Shown: positions 35,373 to 44,570, counted from the stretch's first letter. The stretch: 64,000 nt of DNA from Azonexus sp. R2A61 (GCF_021401135.1 NZ_JACBFO010000006.1:111419-175418), one strand, 5' to 3'. A program made the numbers and translations. The notes: generated by a model not told the origin, from the letters alone.

Positions 35373-36782
35373 ATGAGCCAGCCGGAAGCCAGCAGCAGTC
35401 AGGAAACGACTGCCCCCCAGGTCTCGTTATACGAGAAACGCAAAAAAATCTACGCCAAGGGCGTCCGCGGTTATTTCGACAACTGGCGGATCGTGCTGGT
35501 CATCCTGACCCAGGCGCTGTTCTACGGTGGTCTCTGGCTGGAGTGGAATGGCCGACAGGCGCTACTGTTCCATCTCGTCGAACGCAAGTTCTACATTTTC
35601 GGCCTGGTCTTCTGGCCGCAGGATGTCATCTACCTGGCCATCCTGTTGATCATCTCGGCCTATGCCCTGTTTCTGGTCACGGCCGTCGCCGGGCGCTTGT
35701 TCTGCGGTTACGCATGTCCGCAAACGGTCTACACCCAACTGTTCATGTGGATCGAGAACCGGGTCGAAGGCGATCGCAATGCCCGCATGAAACTGGACAA
35801 GGGCCCGATGACGGCGCGCAAGTTCCGCATCAAGACCACCAAGTTCCTGCTCTGGGGGATTCTCGCCCTATGGACGGGCTTCACGCTGGTCGGCTATTTC
35901 ACGCCGGTCCACGAGCTGATCAACAACGTCATCACCAACACCCTGGGGCCCTGGGAAACCTTCTGGATCTTCTTCTATGGCGGCTTCACTTTCCTGATGG
36001 CCGGTTTCATGCGCGAGCAGGTGTGCAAGTACATGTGCCCGTACGCCCGCTTCCAGAGCGTGATGTTCGATCCCGACACCCTGATCATCACCTACGACCC
36101 GGAACGCGGCGAACCGCGCGGCGCCCGCAAGAAAGGGAGCGATACCCGCCAGCTCGGCGACTGCGTCGATTGCGGTCAGTGCGTGGTGGTATGCCCGACC
36201 GGCATCGACATCCGCAATGGCTTGCAGTACGAGTGCATCGGCTGCGCCGCCTGCGTCGATGTCTGCGACCAGGTGATGGACAAGGTCGGCCTGCCCCGCG
36301 GACTGGTCCGCTACTCGACCGAAAATGCCATGCAGCAGAAGCTGCCGCAGACCGACATCGTGCGCCACGTCGTTCGCCCGCGCATCCTGATCTATACCGC
36401 CATCCTGATCCTGATCACCTGTATTGCCGGCTGGTTCCTGATTCACCGGATTCCGCTGAAGGTGGACATCATCCGCGACCGGGCGGTGCTGGCCCGAGAG
36501 GCGGACGATGGCAGCATCGAAAACGTCTACATGCTGCAGATCATGAATACGGATGAACAGCCCCATCGTTACAAGATTGCGGTCGACGGCCTGGACGGAG
36601 TGAAAATCAGCGGGCCCGACGAAGTCGACGCCAAGGCGGCGGGACTTACCTCGTTCAACGCCGTGGTCAGCGCCCCGCCCGAATCGGGCAAGAAAGGCTC
36701 GAACCCGATTCATTTCACGATCACCGCCGAGCAGAACAGCAGCATTACGCTGCGTGAAAAGGCTTCTTTCCTCCTGCCCTGA
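35373..36782 (+). CDS. ccoG: CcoG, cytochrome c oxidase accessory protein / cupric reductase
   Basis: 469 residues. About five membrane helices carry CP motifs (FCGYACPQTVYTQ, CKYMCPYARFQSVMF). Two 4Fe-4S ferredoxin clusters follow (CVDCGQCVVVCPTGIDI, CIGCAACVDVCDQVM). A C-terminal Ig-like periplasmic domain (FixG C-terminal, about 360-469) follows the last helix. Family knowledge: CcoG (FixG/RdxA) reduces Cu(II) to Cu(I) for assembly of the CuB centre of cbb3-type oxidase. It normally sits in a ccoNOQP-ccoGHIS cluster. Here it is alone, under its own apparent sigma-54 promoter, and followed by a strong terminator. No ccoN, ccoI or ccoS is present in the window. Confidence 0.95.
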   Translation: MSQPEASSSQETTAPQVSLYEKRKKIYAKGVRGYFDNWRIVLVILTQALFYGGLWLEWNGRQALLFHLVERKFYIFGLVFWPQDVIYLAILLIISAYALFLVTAVAGRLFCGYACPQTVYTQLFMWIENRVEGDRNARMKLDKGPMTARKFRIKTTKFLLWGILALWTGFTLVGYFTPVHELINNVITNTLGPWETFWIFFYGGFTFLMAGFMREQVCKYMCPYARFQSVMFDPDTLIITYDPERGEPRGARKKGSDTRQLGDCVDCGQCVVVCPTGIDIRNGLQYECIGCAACVDVCDQVMDKVGLPRGLVRYSTENAMQQKLPQTDIVRHVVRPRILIYTAILILITCIAGWFLIHRIPLKVDIIRDRAVLAREADDGSIENVYMLQIMNTDEQPHRYKIAVDGLDGVKISGPDEVDAKAAGLTSFNAVVSAPPESGKKGSNPIHFTITAEQNSSITLREKASFLLP

Positions 36783-36804
36783 AACTCCGGGGCAGACTCC
36801 GCTT

Positions 36805-36833
36805 GGGCGGGAGTTCCACTCCCGCCCTTTTTT
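36805..36833 (+). terminator. Rho-independent terminator of ccoG
   Basis: Stem GGGCGGGAGT / ACTCCCGCCC with a 3-base loop and six T residues, 22 bases after the ccoG stop. Confidence 0.9.
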
Positions 36834-36911
36834 CGTTCACCGTCGCGCCACTGGCCTGCAAATCGGATCGATTTGCTCTATAGTCATCGGGAGATAAAAC
36901 CCGGACAAACG

Positions 36912-37892
36912 ATGCCGCGATCATTTCCCCAGTCATTCGCGCGCCGCCGTCTGATCACTGGCAGCGGCGCCTTGTTGCTGAACCTCGTCACCGCCTGCAC
37001 CTCTCCAGCGCGGCTAAGTATCGCCAGCCAGCTCTGGCCGGGTTACGAACTGATGTTCATGGCCCGCGACGAAGGCTGGCTGCCGGATGAGATCGTGCTC
37101 CGGGAAACCCGTTCGGCCACCGAATCGATCGATGCCTTGCGCCGCGGTCAAATCCAGGGGGCGGCACTGACCCTGGACGAGGTCCTTCGGGTCCGGAGCG
37201 AAGGCATTCCGCTGGAAATCGTCCTGGTCTTCGACATCTCGGCCGGTGCCGATGCCGTACTGACGCGCCGCCCCCTCACGGCACCGTCAGAATTGCGCGG
37301 TCAACGCATCGGCGTGGAAAAAACCGCCGTCGGCGCCCTGATGCTCGCCCTGCTGCTCGAACGTGCCGGACTGACACCGAGCGACGTGATCCAGGTCCCG
37401 CTGACCATCGACGACCACCTGCTGACATGGCAGGCCGGTCACCTGGACGCGATCGTCACCTACGAGCCGACGGCCAGCCTGTTGCGCAAGGCCGGCGCCA
37501 TCCGGCTGCTCGACAGCCGGGATTTCCCCGAACGCATTTTCGACGTCCTGGCCGTCCGGACGGATATCACCCCCGGGCAACAGGAATCGCTGCGTCGCCT
37601 GATCGCCGCCCACTTCCGGGCACTCAGGCAACTGCAGGCCAACCCCGTGGACAGCGCGTACCGCCTGGCCAAACGTTTCGGCCTGGCCGTGGACGCCGTG
37701 CCGGAAAGCCTGCGCGGCCTGAATTTCCCCGGGATTCCACACAACCGGCTGCTGCTCTCGGCCGACGGCGGCATCGCGCGGAGCGCACCGGCGATCGCCG
37801 AGATCCTCCAGCGCCACGGCCTGATCGGCAGCAACGACAATCTGCGCGGGCTGGTCGACGCCGGCTATCTTCCGCCGAGCGAAGCATCATGA
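36912..37892 (+). CDS. Substrate-binding lipoprotein of the NrtA/SsuA/ThiY (NMT1-like) family
   Basis: 326 residues. The N-terminus FARRRLITGSGALLLNLVTAC has an arginine-rich signal and a lipobox Cys, so it may be a Tat- or Sec-exported lipoprotein. The fold is the NMT1/SsuA-like binder: LSIASQLWPGYELMFMARDEGWL, ALTLDEVLRVRSEGIPLEIVLVFDISAGADAVL, and ELRGQRIGVEKTAVGALML, then AGHLDAIVTYEPTASLLRKAG. Ligands of the family are nitrate, sulfonates, pyrimidine precursors and similar. No permease or ATPase follows. Its stop overlaps the ATG of a hybrid kinase (ATGA), so it probably acts as a periplasmic input module for that kinase. The ATG at 36912 is the start. Confidence 0.85.
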   Translation: MPRSFPQSFARRRLITGSGALLLNLVTACTSPARLSIASQLWPGYELMFMARDEGWLPDEIVLRETRSATESIDALRRGQIQGAALTLDEVLRVRSEGIPLEIVLVFDISAGADAVLTRRPLTAPSELRGQRIGVEKTAVGALMLALLLERAGLTPSDVIQVPLTIDDHLLTWQAGHLDAIVTYEPTASLLRKAGAIRLLDSRDFPERIFDVLAVRTDITPGQQESLRRLIAAHFRALRQLQANPVDSAYRLAKRFGLAVDAVPESLRGLNFPGIPHNRLLLSADGGIARSAPAIAEILQRHGLIGSNDNLRGLVDAGYLPPSEAS

Positions 37893-40555
37893 ACCTTCTC
37901 TGCCCCCGCCTCGTCGCCCTCTTGCTGGCACTCGCCACCGTCCCCGCCTGGACCGCCGAGCCGCCGCTGCATCTCGGCATCTACGCCTTCCGTCCCAAAG
38001 AAATCACCGAACAGGAATGGCAACCGCTGGCCGATTACCTGAGCCAGGCGCTGGGCGGCCAGAAAGTGGCGTTGAGCGTCCTCAGCCAGGACGAAATCGA
38101 TGCCGCACTGCACAACAACCAACTCGATTTCCTGCTCACCAATCCGACGCACTTCATCCAGATCCGCGAGAACAGCGTCCTGACCAGCGCACTCGCCACA
38201 CTGTCCCGCCTGGAAAACGGCCTGCCCGCACCGGGGCTGGGCGGCGTCATCATCGCGCGACGCGGGCGCAGCGACATCGAATCGCTGGCCGACCTGCGCG
38301 GCCTGCGGATCGCCTCGACCGGCACCGGCTACCTCGGCAGCTATGTGGCACCGCGGCTCGAACTCGAGCATGCCGGCATAGCCGCCCGCAACATCGATTT
38401 CCTGTTTACCGGCCAACCGCACGACCGGGTCGTCGAGGCCGTCGTGCAAGGCAGGAGCGACGCCGGATTCGTCCGTACCGGCGTCATCGAGGCGATGATC
38501 GCCGAAGGGCGCCTGCGCCCCGACGACCTGAAGATCATCAACGCCCAGCATCTCGCGGGCTATCCCTACCAGCTATCCACGCATCTCTATCCCGAATCGC
38601 CTTTCATCGCCCTGCCCCATGTCGACCGCAAGCTTGCCCGTCAGGTGCTCGTCGCCCTGATGTCGCTGGACGCCGAGCACCCGGCTGCCCGTCAGGCCGG
38701 CATCCAGGGATTCAACCCTGCCGCCGACTACACGCCGGTCGAGCAAGCCATGCGCGAATTGCGACAGGCGCCTTTCGACCGCTTGCCGCACTTTACCTGG
38801 CAGGACGTCTGGGACCGTTACCGCAACGTTCTGCTGCCGGCCATCCTGGCCAGCGCGGCAATCATTGCCCTGGCCATCCAGCTCAGCCTGAGCAACCGCC
38901 GCCTCGCCCAGGCGCGCCGCAACGAAGCCGATTACGCGGCCCGCCTGGAACACGACAGACAGGTCCTGAAAACCCTGATCCAGACGCTGCCCGACCTGGT
39001 CTGGCTCAAGAATCCGGAAGGCGCCTACCTGGCGTGCAACCCGGCCTTCGAGCTATTTTTCGGCGCCCCGGAAAAGCGCATCCTCGGCAAGACCGACTAC
39101 GACTTCGTCTCGCCGGAAATCGCCGACGCCTTCCGGGCCAACGACCTGGCGGCGATTGCCGCCAGCAAGCCGCACATCAACGAAGAATGGATCACGCTGG
39201 CCAATGACGGCGGGAAAATCCTGCTGGAAACCACCAAGACACCGATGTATCTCGACGACGGCCGGCTGATCGGGGTGCTCGGGGTCGGCCATGACATCAC
39301 CGAGCGCGTGCGCGCCGAAGAAGCCCTGCGCCGGCATCAGGAACAACTCGAAGAACTGGTCAACCAGCGCACCGCCGAACTGCAGACGGCGCTGGCCCAG
39401 GCCGAAGCCGCCAATCAGGCGAAGAGCGCTTTCCTGGCCAACATGAGCCACGAGATACGCACCCCGCTCAACGCCATCACCGGCCTCGCCTATGTGATGC
39501 GGCGCGAAGGGCTGCCGCCGAACCAGGCCGAGCGCCTGGACAAGATCGATCATGCCGGCCAGCACCTGCTGTCGGTGATCAACGACGTCCTCGACCTGTC
39601 GAAGATCGAAGCCCGGAAACTCTCGCTCGATACGGTCGACTTCGCCCTGGAGGAACTTTTCGCCAACGTCGCGTCGATGATGAGCGATCGCGCCGCCGCC
39701 AAGCAACTGCCGCTGGAAGTCGCGCCATTGCCGGCGCTGCGTCTGCGTGGCGATGTCACGCGCCTGCAACAGGGCCTGCTCAACTATCTGTCGAACGCCA
39801 TCAAGTTCACCAGCGAGGGCTGCGTTCGCATGGGTTGCGAACTGATCGAGGAAGGCGCCGACGATGTCCTGCTCCGTTTCTGGGTACGCGACACCGGCAT
39901 CGGCATCGCTCCCGAGATCGCCGGTCGCCTGTTCCAAGTCTTCGAACAGGCCGACAACTCGACCACCCGGCGCTACGGCGGCAGCGGCCTGGGACTGGCA
40001 ATCACCCGCAAGCTGGCCGCGCTGATGCAGGGCGAGACGGGCGTCGACAGCGAGCCCGGCGCCGGCAGCACGTTCTGGTTCACGGCGAGGCTCGGGCGCG
40101 CCCTGGCCGCGCCGGAACCGGTCCGGATACTGGCGAGCAGCGCGCTCGACAAGCTGATCAATCAACACGGCGGCAGCCGCCTGCTGCTCGCCGAAGACGA
40201 ACCGGTCAACCGCGAAATCGCCCGCGACCTGCTCAGCGACGCCGGGTTGCGTGTCGATTGCGCGGTCGACGGCCGGGAAGCCGTGCAATTCGCCAGCCAG
40301 CAGGCATACGACCTGATCCTGATGGACATGCAGATGCCGGGGCTGGACGGCCTCGGGGCGACGCGCTGCATTCGCGAACTGTCCAACGGCCGCCGGATAC
40401 CGATTCTGGCGATGACCGCCAACACCTTCGCAGAAGACCGTGAACGCTGCCTGGCGGCGGGCATGAACGATTTCATCGGCAAACCGGTCGATCCGGAGCG
40501 CCTCTATGCCACCCTGCTCCGCTGGCTGGAGAAACGGGACAAAAATCCCGGTTGA
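37889..40555 (+). CDS. Hybrid sensor kinase with PhnD-like periplasmic domain, PAS, and receiver
   Basis: 888 residues. A signal peptide (MNLLCPRLVALLLALATVPAWTA) is followed by a PhnD/phosphonate-binding-like domain (about 25-300: LGIYAFRPKEITEQEWQPLADYL, LLTNPTHFIQIRE, GLRIASTGTGYLGSYV). A single TM (about 313-333), PAS (about 355-485), HisKA with H near 521 ([16 protein letters not shown]), HATPase (NYLSNAIKFT, DTGIGIAPE, GGSGLGLAI) and a receiver with D near 812 (LILMDMQMPGLDG) follow. No HPt or DNA-binding domain, so a downstream partner is missing locally. Coupled to the binding protein gene upstream. Confidence 0.9.
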   Translation: MNLLCPRLVALLLALATVPAWTAEPPLHLGIYAFRPKEITEQEWQPLADYLSQALGGQKVALSVLSQDEIDAALHNNQLDFLLTNPTHFIQIRENSVLTSALATLSRLENGLPAPGLGGVIIARRGRSDIESLADLRGLRIASTGTGYLGSYVAPRLELEHAGIAARNIDFLFTGQPHDRVVEAVVQGRSDAGFVRTGVIEAMIAEGRLRPDDLKIINAQHLAGYPYQLSTHLYPESPFIALPHVDRKLARQVLVALMSLDAEHPAARQAGIQGFNPAADYTPVEQAMRELRQAPFDRLPHFTWQDVWDRYRNVLLPAILASAAIIALAIQLSLSNRRLAQARRNEADYAARLEHDRQVLKTLIQTLPDLVWLKNPEGAYLACNPAFELFFGAPEKRILGKTDYDFVSPEIADAFRANDLAAIAASKPHINEEWITLANDGGKILLETTKTPMYLDDGRLIGVLGVGHDITERVRAEEALRRHQEQLEELVNQRTAELQTALAQAEAANQAKSAFLANMSHEIRTPLNAITGLAYVMRREGLPPNQAERLDKIDHAGQHLLSVINDVLDLSKIEARKLSLDTVDFALEELFANVASMMSDRAAAKQLPLEVAPLPALRLRGDVTRLQQGLLNYLSNAIKFTSEGCVRMGCELIEEGADDVLLRFWVRDTGIGIAPEIAGRLFQVFEQADNSTTRRYGGSGLGLAITRKLAALMQGETGVDSEPGAGSTFWFTARLGRALAAPEPVRILASSALDKLINQHGGSRLLLAEDEPVNREIARDLLSDAGLRVDCAVDGREAVQFASQQAYDLILMDMQMPGLDGLGATRCIRELSNGRRIPILAMTANTFAEDRERCLAAGMNDFIGKPVDPERLYATLLRWLEKRDKNPG

Positions 40556-40649
40556 CGACGGTCGACCGCAGGCTTGCGCGAGCGGTCGCAGGCGGCGCTA
40601 TACTGGCTCGAACGATAACGACAACGCGGGAAAGGCCCGCGGGGGAGAC

Positions 40650-41693
40650 ATGGATACCTTGTTCATGCTGGCGCTCGCGACGGTCGTCGTCATCCTGCTG
40701 TTCGATTACACCAACGGTTTCCATGACGCGGCCAACATCGTGGCCACGGTCATCGCGTCGCGCGCAATGACGCCGGTGCAGGCGGTGATCGTCGTCGCCG
40801 GTTTCGAATTCCTCGGCCCGCTGCTCGGCGGCACCGCCGTCGCCAACACCATCGGCAGCTTTGTCGCGCTCGACGGCGTATTGCCGACGCTGTCGCTATC
40901 CATCCTGTTGTGCGGCCTGATCGGTGCCATCGTCTGGAACCTCGGCACCTGGTATCTGGGCATTCCCTCGTCGTCGTCGCACGCCCTGGTCGGCGGACTG
41001 ATCGGCGCGGTCGGCGTTGCGGTCGGCGCCGAGCACATCGTCTGGGGCCTGCGCGAACTGGCCGACGGCCACCTCACCGGCATCATCAAGGTACTGGCCG
41101 CACTGATCCTGTCACCGCTGATCGGCTTCTGGGCCGGTTTCGCGCTGCACCGCCTGCTCGCCTTGCTACTCCGGGCCGCCAGCCCGGCCGCCAATGCCCG
41201 GCTGCGCCTGGCCCAGTTCCTCACAGCCGCCGGCCTGGCTTTCTCGCACGGCGCCAACGATGCCCAGAAAAGCATGGGCATCCTGACCCTGGTGCTGCTG
41301 CTCGGCGGTTTCATTCCGCATTTCGAGGTCCCCTTCTGGGTGATGCTGGCCTGCGCCGTATCGATGACCCTGGGCATCCTGTCCGGCGGCTGGCGCATCG
41401 TCCGCACGCTGGGGTTCGCCATCTACCGCGTGCGGCCGATCCACGCGCTCGGTTCGCAATTGACCGCCGGCCTGGTGATCATGGCTGCATCGCTGGGCGG
41501 CGCACCGGTCTCGACCACCCATGTGGTCGCCACGTCGATCATGGGCATCGGCGCCTCGGAGCGACCGCGGGCCGTGCGCTGGGCCAAGGCGCGCGACATC
41601 GCGACGACCTGGCTGGTCACCATCCCGGGCGCCGCCCTGGTCGCCATCCAGGCCTACGCCCTGCTGCATCTGTTTCTCGGAGAACCACCATGA
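40650..41693 (+). CDS. pit: PiT family low-affinity inorganic phosphate transporter
   Basis: 347 residues, about ten membrane helices. The duplicated PiT signature is present: DYTNGFHDAANIVATVIASRAM near the N-terminus and AFSHGANDAQKSMGI in the second half. GIPSSSSHALVGGLIGA and GAPVSTTHVVATSIMGIGA are the matching second elements. It imports phosphate (as a metal-phosphate complex or with protons). The ATG follows a GGGGGAGA ribosome site. It overlaps the next gene as ATGA, the usual pit-DUF47 pairing. Confidence 0.93.
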   Translation: MDTLFMLALATVVVILLFDYTNGFHDAANIVATVIASRAMTPVQAVIVVAGFEFLGPLLGGTAVANTIGSFVALDGVLPTLSLSILLCGLIGAIVWNLGTWYLGIPSSSSHALVGGLIGAVGVAVGAEHIVWGLRELADGHLTGIIKVLAALILSPLIGFWAGFALHRLLALLLRAASPAANARLRLAQFLTAAGLAFSHGANDAQKSMGILTLVLLLGGFIPHFEVPFWVMLACAVSMTLGILSGGWRIVRTLGFAIYRVRPIHALGSQLTAGLVIMAASLGGAPVSTTHVVATSIMGIGASERPRAVRWAKARDIATTWLVTIPGAALVAIQAYALLHLFLGEPP

Positions 41694-42331
41694 GCCAGGA
41701 CCAGGCGTCGGCATTGCGCCGGCTGATCGACCGCGTCTTTCCGAAAACGCCGGACTTCTTCGTCATGCTCGCCGATCAGTGTCACCAGGTGACGCACACC
41801 ACCGGCCTGCTGGTCGACTTCATGGAAACCGGCAATCCCGAAATCGGCAGCCAGATACGCCGCGACGAGCACGAGGCCGACCGGATCAAGGTGCGCAACC
41901 TGCACGCGCTGAACGAGGCGTTTTCGACGCCGATCGATCGCGAAGACCTGTACCGCGCCATCATGGACCTCGACGAAATCGTCAATTACTGCAAGACGAC
42001 GGTCAGCGAGATGGATGTGCTCGGCCTATCGCCGGACAAGCATTGCCTGGAAATGGCGATGCACATCAAACTCGGCACCGACGCGCTGGCCGCCGGCTAC
42101 GGCAAGCTGGCCAGCGCCCCCTCAGCCGCCGCCGACGACGCCGACAACGCGCGCAAGGCCGAACGCCGGGTCGAGAAAAACTACCGGCATGCGCTGGCCG
42201 ACCTGTTCCAGGGCGACGACTACATCCACATGTTCAAGCGCCGCGAAATCTACCGTCACCTGTCGAACGCCGCCGACCGCATGGCGCACTGCGCCAACAC
42301 GCTGCACGACATCGTCGTCAAGATGTGCTGA
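41690..42331 (+). CDS. DUF47/PhoU-like phosphate transport partner
   Basis: 213 residues, almost all helical, with the DUF47 (TIGR00153, PhoU-like) pattern: RRDEHEADRIKVRNLHALNEAFSTPIDREDLYRAIMDLDEIVNYCKTT and FKRREIYRHLSNAADRMAHCANTLHDIVVKMC. These acidic E/DxxxD sites bind metal in PhoU relatives. DUF47 proteins are encoded with PiT transporters and are thought to regulate them. Translationally coupled to pit. Confidence 0.9.
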   Translation: MSQDQASALRRLIDRVFPKTPDFFVMLADQCHQVTHTTGLLVDFMETGNPEIGSQIRRDEHEADRIKVRNLHALNEAFSTPIDREDLYRAIMDLDEIVNYCKTTVSEMDVLGLSPDKHCLEMAMHIKLGTDALAAGYGKLASAPSAAADDADNARKAERRVEKNYRHALADLFQGDDYIHMFKRREIYRHLSNAADRMAHCANTLHDIVVKMC

Positions 42332-42334
42332 GAT

Positions 42335-42556
42335 TCAGCCGCCGGCCACCAGGTCGAGCCGGGTATCGGCGAATTCGACCTGCTGGCCGGGCCGGATTTT
42401 TGCCCGCTTGCGGGTGTCGACCGCACCATCGACGCGGACCAGTCCGTCGCCGATCGCCGCATGCGCGGCACCGCCCGATTCGCACAGGCCGGTCGCCTTG
42501 AGCAACTGGTCGAGCTGGATGAACTCGCCGCGGACGGCGAACTGCAAGGTATTCAT
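42335..42556 (-). CDS. S4 domain RNA-binding protein (YbcJ-like)
   Basis: 73 residues, a lone S4 domain (LDQLLKATGLCESGGAAHAAIGDGLVRVDGAVDTRKRAKIRPGQQVEF), as in YbcJ. The family binds structured RNA; its target is unknown. Its ATG overlaps the stop of the DUF2721 gene (42553-42556), and its stop is 3 bases from the convergent DUF47 gene. Confidence 0.88.
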   Translation of the reverse strand: MNTLQFAVRGEFIQLDQLLKATGLCESGGAAHAAIGDGLVRVDGAVDTRKRAKIRPGQQVEFADTRLDLVAGG

Positions 42557-42966
42557 GACGGCCTTTCATCGGCCGGCACATGCGCGGCCCGTTCGAGATC
42601 TTTCAGGACGATCGACAGCGCTTCGGTCGACAGCAGCACCTCGATCAACGACAGCACCAGCGACAGCGCCAGGGTCAGGATGCTGATGCCGAACAGCCAC
42701 TGGCCGGGCAACGGGGCATCGACGAACAGCGCGAACATCGACAGCGCGCAGAGCAGGAAACTGAGCACGCCAAAGCCCTGCATGTACTTGGTCAGCGCGA
42801 TGCGCAGCTTGAGGCCGGGCAACTGCCGCTGTACGGTATCGGCCGCCCGCTCGGGCGACAGGTGCAACTGACGGATGACCTGGGCCAGCGTCAGGAAGCG
42901 GTTGGTGTAGGCCAGCAAGAGCAGCGAGATGGCCGGAAACAACAGGGCCGGCGTGGTCAGGTTCAT
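42553..42966 (-). CDS. DUF2721 membrane protein
   Basis: 137 residues with three hydrophobic segments: LLFPAISLLLLAYTNRFLTLAQVIRQL, MQGFGVLSFLLCALSMFALFV and WLFGISILTLALSLVLSLIEVLLSTEAL. The pattern TNRFLTLAQVIR and the C-terminal EVLLSTEALSIVLKDLE are typical of DUF2721. No known function. It lies 6 bases downstream of the lutC-like gene and overlaps the S4 gene, so it may be co-transcribed with the lut operon. Confidence 0.82.
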   Translation of the reverse strand: MNLTTPALLFPAISLLLLAYTNRFLTLAQVIRQLHLSPERAADTVQRQLPGLKLRIALTKYMQGFGVLSFLLCALSMFALFVDAPLPGQWLFGISILTLALSLVLSLIEVLLSTEALSIVLKDLERAAHVPADERPS

Positions 42967-42972
42967 GGCGGA

Positions 42973-43614
42973 CTAACTCCCGATCAGGATCAGATGGACA
43001 TGACGCGGACCGTGCGCACCGAGCACGATGGTCTGCTCGATATCGCCGGTGCGCGACGGCCCGGAAACGAAATTGACCGCCCGCGGCAGTCGACCGCGCT
43101 CGGTTCGCAGCAACGCAAAGGCGTCTTCCATGGTCGGCACGATGCGGTGTACGTCGACCAGCGCGATGTGCGTTTCCGGCAGCAGGCTGACCGTCGCCGG
43201 CGTTTCCGGCGCCGACAGCAGCATCAACGAGCCGGTTTCGGCGATCGCGCAGAAACAGCCGGAAATTCCCACCGAATCGGCGTCGACCGCAGCCGCGAAG
43301 CGCAGGCTCAGCGCGCCCCAGTCGGCACCGGCCAGTTCGGGCGTCGCCACTGCCTGCGGCGGCAAGCCGCGCGCGCCCAGATAACGCAGCACGGCGGCCG
43401 GCACGTCGGCCCGGGCGGCAACCGCGTCGACCGTGCTGGACAGGGCTTCGGCACGCCCGCGGAAACGCGCGGCCAGATCGGCCGGTCGTTGCGGTTGCGG
43501 TCCACGCGGCGGCTGCGCCAACGCCGCTTCGAGCGCGGCCCGGCGGGCCGTTGCGTCGCCCTTGCCGAGGCCGGCGCGGAGCTGCCCGAATATCGCCGCG
43601 CGGGCGTCGCTCAT
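42973..43614 (-). CDS. lutC: LutC-like LUD domain protein
   Basis: 213 residues with the LUD domain: VDADSVGISGCFCAIAETGSLMLLSAPETPATVSLLPETHIALVDVHRIVPTMEDAF and the C-terminal SGPSRTGDIEQTIVLGAHGPRHVHLILIG. LutC with LutA and LutB forms the iron-sulfur L-lactate dehydrogenase complex. It is separated from lutB here by two extra genes, a hydroxypyruvate-reductase-like gene and a half aldehyde dehydrogenase. All are on one strand with gaps of a few bases. The stop is TAG. Confidence 0.88.
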   Translation of the reverse strand: MSDARAAIFGQLRAGLGKGDATARRAALEAALAQPPRGPQPQRPADLAARFRGRAEALSSTVDAVAARADVPAAVLRYLGARGLPPQAVATPELAGADWGALSLRFAAAVDADSVGISGCFCAIAETGSLMLLSAPETPATVSLLPETHIALVDVHRIVPTMEDAFALLRTERGRLPRAVNFVSGPSRTGDIEQTIVLGAHGPRHVHLILIGS

Positions 43615-43616
43615 GT

Positions 43617-44570
43617 TCAGGCCACCCGGTTCTGCGGCCGGCCGGCCGCGAACGCTTCGATATTGGCGATCAACTGGTCGGCCAAGGTCTGCATCGCCGG
43701 CCGGCTGGCCCAGGCGACGTGCGGGGTCAGCAGGAAGTTGGGCAGCGCCAGCAGCGCCGGATCGACCAGCGGATGATCGGCCGGCGGCGGCTCGGCGGTC
43801 AGCACGTCGAAACCGGCACCGGCAATCCAGCCTTCGCGCAAGGCGCGGATCAGTGCGGTTTCGTCGACGATGCCGCCGCGCGCCGTGTTGATCAGCAGGG
43901 CCGAGCGCTGCATCGCCTGCAATTCGGCCTCGCCGATCAGGCCGCGCGTCGCGTCGTTCAGCGGGCAGTGCAGGCTGATCGCGTCGGCGGCTTTCAGCAC
44001 CTCGGCAAAGGCCGTGTAACCGGGGCGAACCTGCGTCGCCCCGCGATGCTCGGCCCGCAGCACGCGCATGCCGAAGGCTTCGGCCAGGCGCGCCACGCCG
44101 TTGCCCAGGCTGCCGCTGCCGATCAGGCCGAGCGTCGCGCCGTGCAGGTCGCGGATCGGGTGATCGAACAGGCAGAACTGCTCGGCCCGCTGCCAGCCGC
44201 CGGCGAGCAGCGTCTCGCGCCAGGCGATCAGGTTGCGCGACAGCGCGAGCAGCAGTGCGAAGACGTGTTCGGGCACGGTGTGCTCGGCGTAACCGCGGAT
44301 GTTGCTGACGACGATGCCGCGCTGCCGGCAGGCGTCGAGGTCGACATTGTTGGTGCCGGTCGCCGAGATGGCGATCATTTTCAGCTGCGGCAGCGCGTCG
44401 ACCGCAGCCGCCGGAATCGGCACCTTGTTGGTGATTGCGATGTCGGCGCCGGCCAGCCGTTCGATCACGTCGGCCGGCGCGCTCTTCGGATGTTCGATCC
44501 ATTCGTGCGCAAACGCCGGACGACGGAGGTCGGCAATCAGCGATTCGCCTTCGAGCTGGACGATGCGCAT
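43617..44570 (-). CDS. D-2-hydroxyacid dehydrogenase, glycerate dehydrogenase/hydroxypyruvate reductase-like
   Basis: 317 residues. NAD-binding GLIGSGSLGNGVARLAEAFG lies in the middle of the protein. The catalytic Arg region is LINTARGGIVDETALIRAL, Glu is in DVLTAEPPPADHPLV, and His is in LLTPHVAWAS. The substrate-domain segment ISATGTNNVDLDACRQRGIVVSNIRGYAEHTVPEHVFALLLAL is that of HprA-type glycerate dehydrogenases. It interconverts a 2-oxo acid (hydroxypyruvate or glyoxylate) and a D-2-hydroxy acid. Inserted in the lut operon, it suggests the operon handles more than L-lactate. It shares one base with the preceding half-ALDH gene (TGATG). Confidence 0.88.
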   Translation of the reverse strand: MRIVQLEGESLIADLRRPAFAHEWIEHPKSAPADVIERLAGADIAITNKVPIPAAAVDALPQLKMIAISATGTNNVDLDACRQRGIVVSNIRGYAEHTVPEHVFALLLALSRNLIAWRETLLAGGWQRAEQFCLFDHPIRDLHGATLGLIGSGSLGNGVARLAEAFGMRVLRAEHRGATQVRPGYTAFAEVLKAADAISLHCPLNDATRGLIGEAELQAMQRSALLINTARGGIVDETALIRALREGWIAGAGFDVLTAEPPPADHPLVDPALLALPNFLLTPHVAWASRPAMQTLADQLIANIEAFAAGRPQNRVA

